From Marinomonas rhizomae (lineage in GTDB: Bacteria > Pseudomonadota > Gammaproteobacteria > Pseudomonadales > Marinomonadaceae), in NCBI RefSeq assembly GCF_003315485.1, contig NZ_QNSE01000008.1, positions 211,421-275,420 on the forward strand: DNA of 64,000 nt. Direction: 5' to 3'. Position numbers and translations under genes: made by a program. How positions within the stretch are numbered: position 1 is the stretch's first letter; every line of letters starts with the position of its first letter. The notes beneath the pieces are model-generated. The model did no database searches. It was not told the DNA's origin and saw only the letters and a program-made list of their open reading frames with translations. Below, in pieces: positions 63,245 to 64,000 of the stretch.

Positions 63245-63928
63245 ATGAAAGCTAACACAGCAGAACAAACAAATTTAAACCGTCTTGTGTTGTCTGATGA
63301 GGCGATAAAAGTACGTGATGCGCTTATCAACAGCGGTTTAGAAACCCCTATGATTGATAATGGCCTGACGAGTGATGAAAAGTATCAGCGTATTAAGAGC
63401 GCCTTTGAAGATGTGGTAACAACACTTGGTCTAGATTTGACTGATGATAGTCTGGCGGAAACGCCACATCGTATTGCCAAAATGTACGTGAAAGAAATTT
63501 TTTCTGGTTTAGACTACGCGCAGTTTCCAAAGATCACTGTCATTGAAAACAAGATGCAAGTGGATGAAATGGTAAAAGTCAGCGATATCAGTTTTACCAG
63601 TACTTGTGAGCATCATTTTGTGACTATTGACGGTTTAGCCAAAGTGGCTTATTTACCAAAAAACAAAATCATAGGTTTGTCTAAAATTAATCGTATTGTG
63701 CGCTTTTTTGCTCAGCGGCCACAGGTGCAAGAGCGTTTGACCCAGCAAATTTTAGTTACTTTACAAGCCTTGCTTGAAACCGATAATGTCGCCGTCAGTA
63801 TTAGTGCTGTGCATTATTGTGTTAAAGCCCGAGGCGTTATGGACGCGAGCTCTTCGACTCAAACTACGGCTTTGGGTGGCTTATTCAAGCGAAGCGACAA
63901 AACGCGCGGTGAATTCCTTGCCAGATAG
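63245..63928 (+). CDS. folE: GTP cyclohydrolase I
   Basis: 227 residues, type IA enzyme converting GTP to 7,8-dihydroneopterin triphosphate. Zinc-binding residues are visible in [13 protein letters not shown] and in [15 protein letters not shown]. The N-terminal [15 protein letters not shown] and [20 protein letters not shown] are canonical. Start ATG 63245 follows AGGACAAAGAT. Downstream of folM in one unit. Only 72 bases follow before the window end and hold no further start I can support. Confidence 0.96.
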   Translation: MKANTAEQTNLNRLVLSDEAIKVRDALINSGLETPMIDNGLTSDEKYQRIKSAFEDVVTTLGLDLTDDSLAETPHRIAKMYVKEIFSGLDYAQFPKITVIENKMQVDEMVKVSDISFTSTCEHHFVTIDGLAKVAYLPKNKIIGLSKINRIVRFFAQRPQVQERLTQQILVTLQALLETDNVAVSISAVHYCVKARGVMDASSSTQTTALGGLFKRSDKTRGEFLAR

Positions 63929-64000
63929 GAACAAGCTAGGTAAAAGTGGGTTGGATAATTATTCTCACGCCAAGAAGTAGAAGATGCTAGTCTTCATAAA

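Overview
The window looks like chromosomal DNA of a marine gammaproteobacterium of the Marinomonas / Oceanospirillales type. This is inferred from the gene complement and protein sequence style (malate synthase G with a long isocitrate lyase, an OsmC-YcaO fusion, a ChlI/D fusion heading a CbiD/CbiG cobalamin operon, many c-di-GMP proteins). No rRNA, tRNA, IS element, prophage or CRISPR array was seen. Most of the window has ordinary core-genome composition. The stretch from about 27.4 to 34.7 kb is visibly AT-richer and carries a pilus locus that looks acquired.

Layout. 0-6 kb: a DUF1801 fragment, an XRE/IrrE-like regulator, and the glyoxylate shunt genes glcB and aceA. 6-14.7 kb: signalling, with two hybrid histidine kinases, a REC-GGDEF-EAL protein, a LysR regulator and a YitT transporter-like protein. 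14.9-23.7 kb: a tightly packed cobalamin (corrin ring) operon: chlID, cobB, cbiD, cobK, cobH, cobL, cobI, cbiG. 24-27.4 kb (minus strand): osmC-ycaO and mltC. 28-34.3 kb: a chaperone-usher pilus (two pilin-like subunits, two chaperones, usher, tip-like protein) with a convergent LuxR-type regulator. 34.7-46 kb: a ZntR-like regulator, uppP, a metal-hydrolase lipoprotein, a hemolysin III protein, an XRE/EAL divergent pair, a chemoreceptor, YkgJ and thioredoxin-like small proteins, a DUF1460 protein, a CNNM/CBS protein and a 46-residue small protein. 46.5-52 kb: a yqjD/E/K-like trio, ABC-F (ybiT), a YjbR-like protein and PhoX. 52.5-64 kb: a GGDEF-EAL protein, a glutamate-synthase-like protein, VOC, ghrA, a tautomerase, pldA, PAP2 phosphatase with a glycosyltransferase, dienelactone hydrolase, folM and folE.

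How the parts connect. Two loci, phoX and the PAP2-glycosyltransferase operon, each carry three 7-base PHO half-sites on an 11-base period. The second of these is the best candidate for an undescribed system: a phosphate-starvation operon pairing a lipid/prenyl phosphatase with an MJ1255/VC2487-type glycosyltransferase, next to phospholipase A, and plausibly involved in glycolipid replacement of phospholipid. Two XRE-type regulators (1882 and 38504, both minus strand) have -10 boxes only 6-8 bases before their start codons and palindromes over their promoters, which suggests leaderless, self-repressing transcripts. Four proteins are c-di-GMP or hybrid-kinase signalling outputs, and the pilus regulator belongs to the CsgD/VpsT-like class, so control of a sessile life style is a recurring theme.
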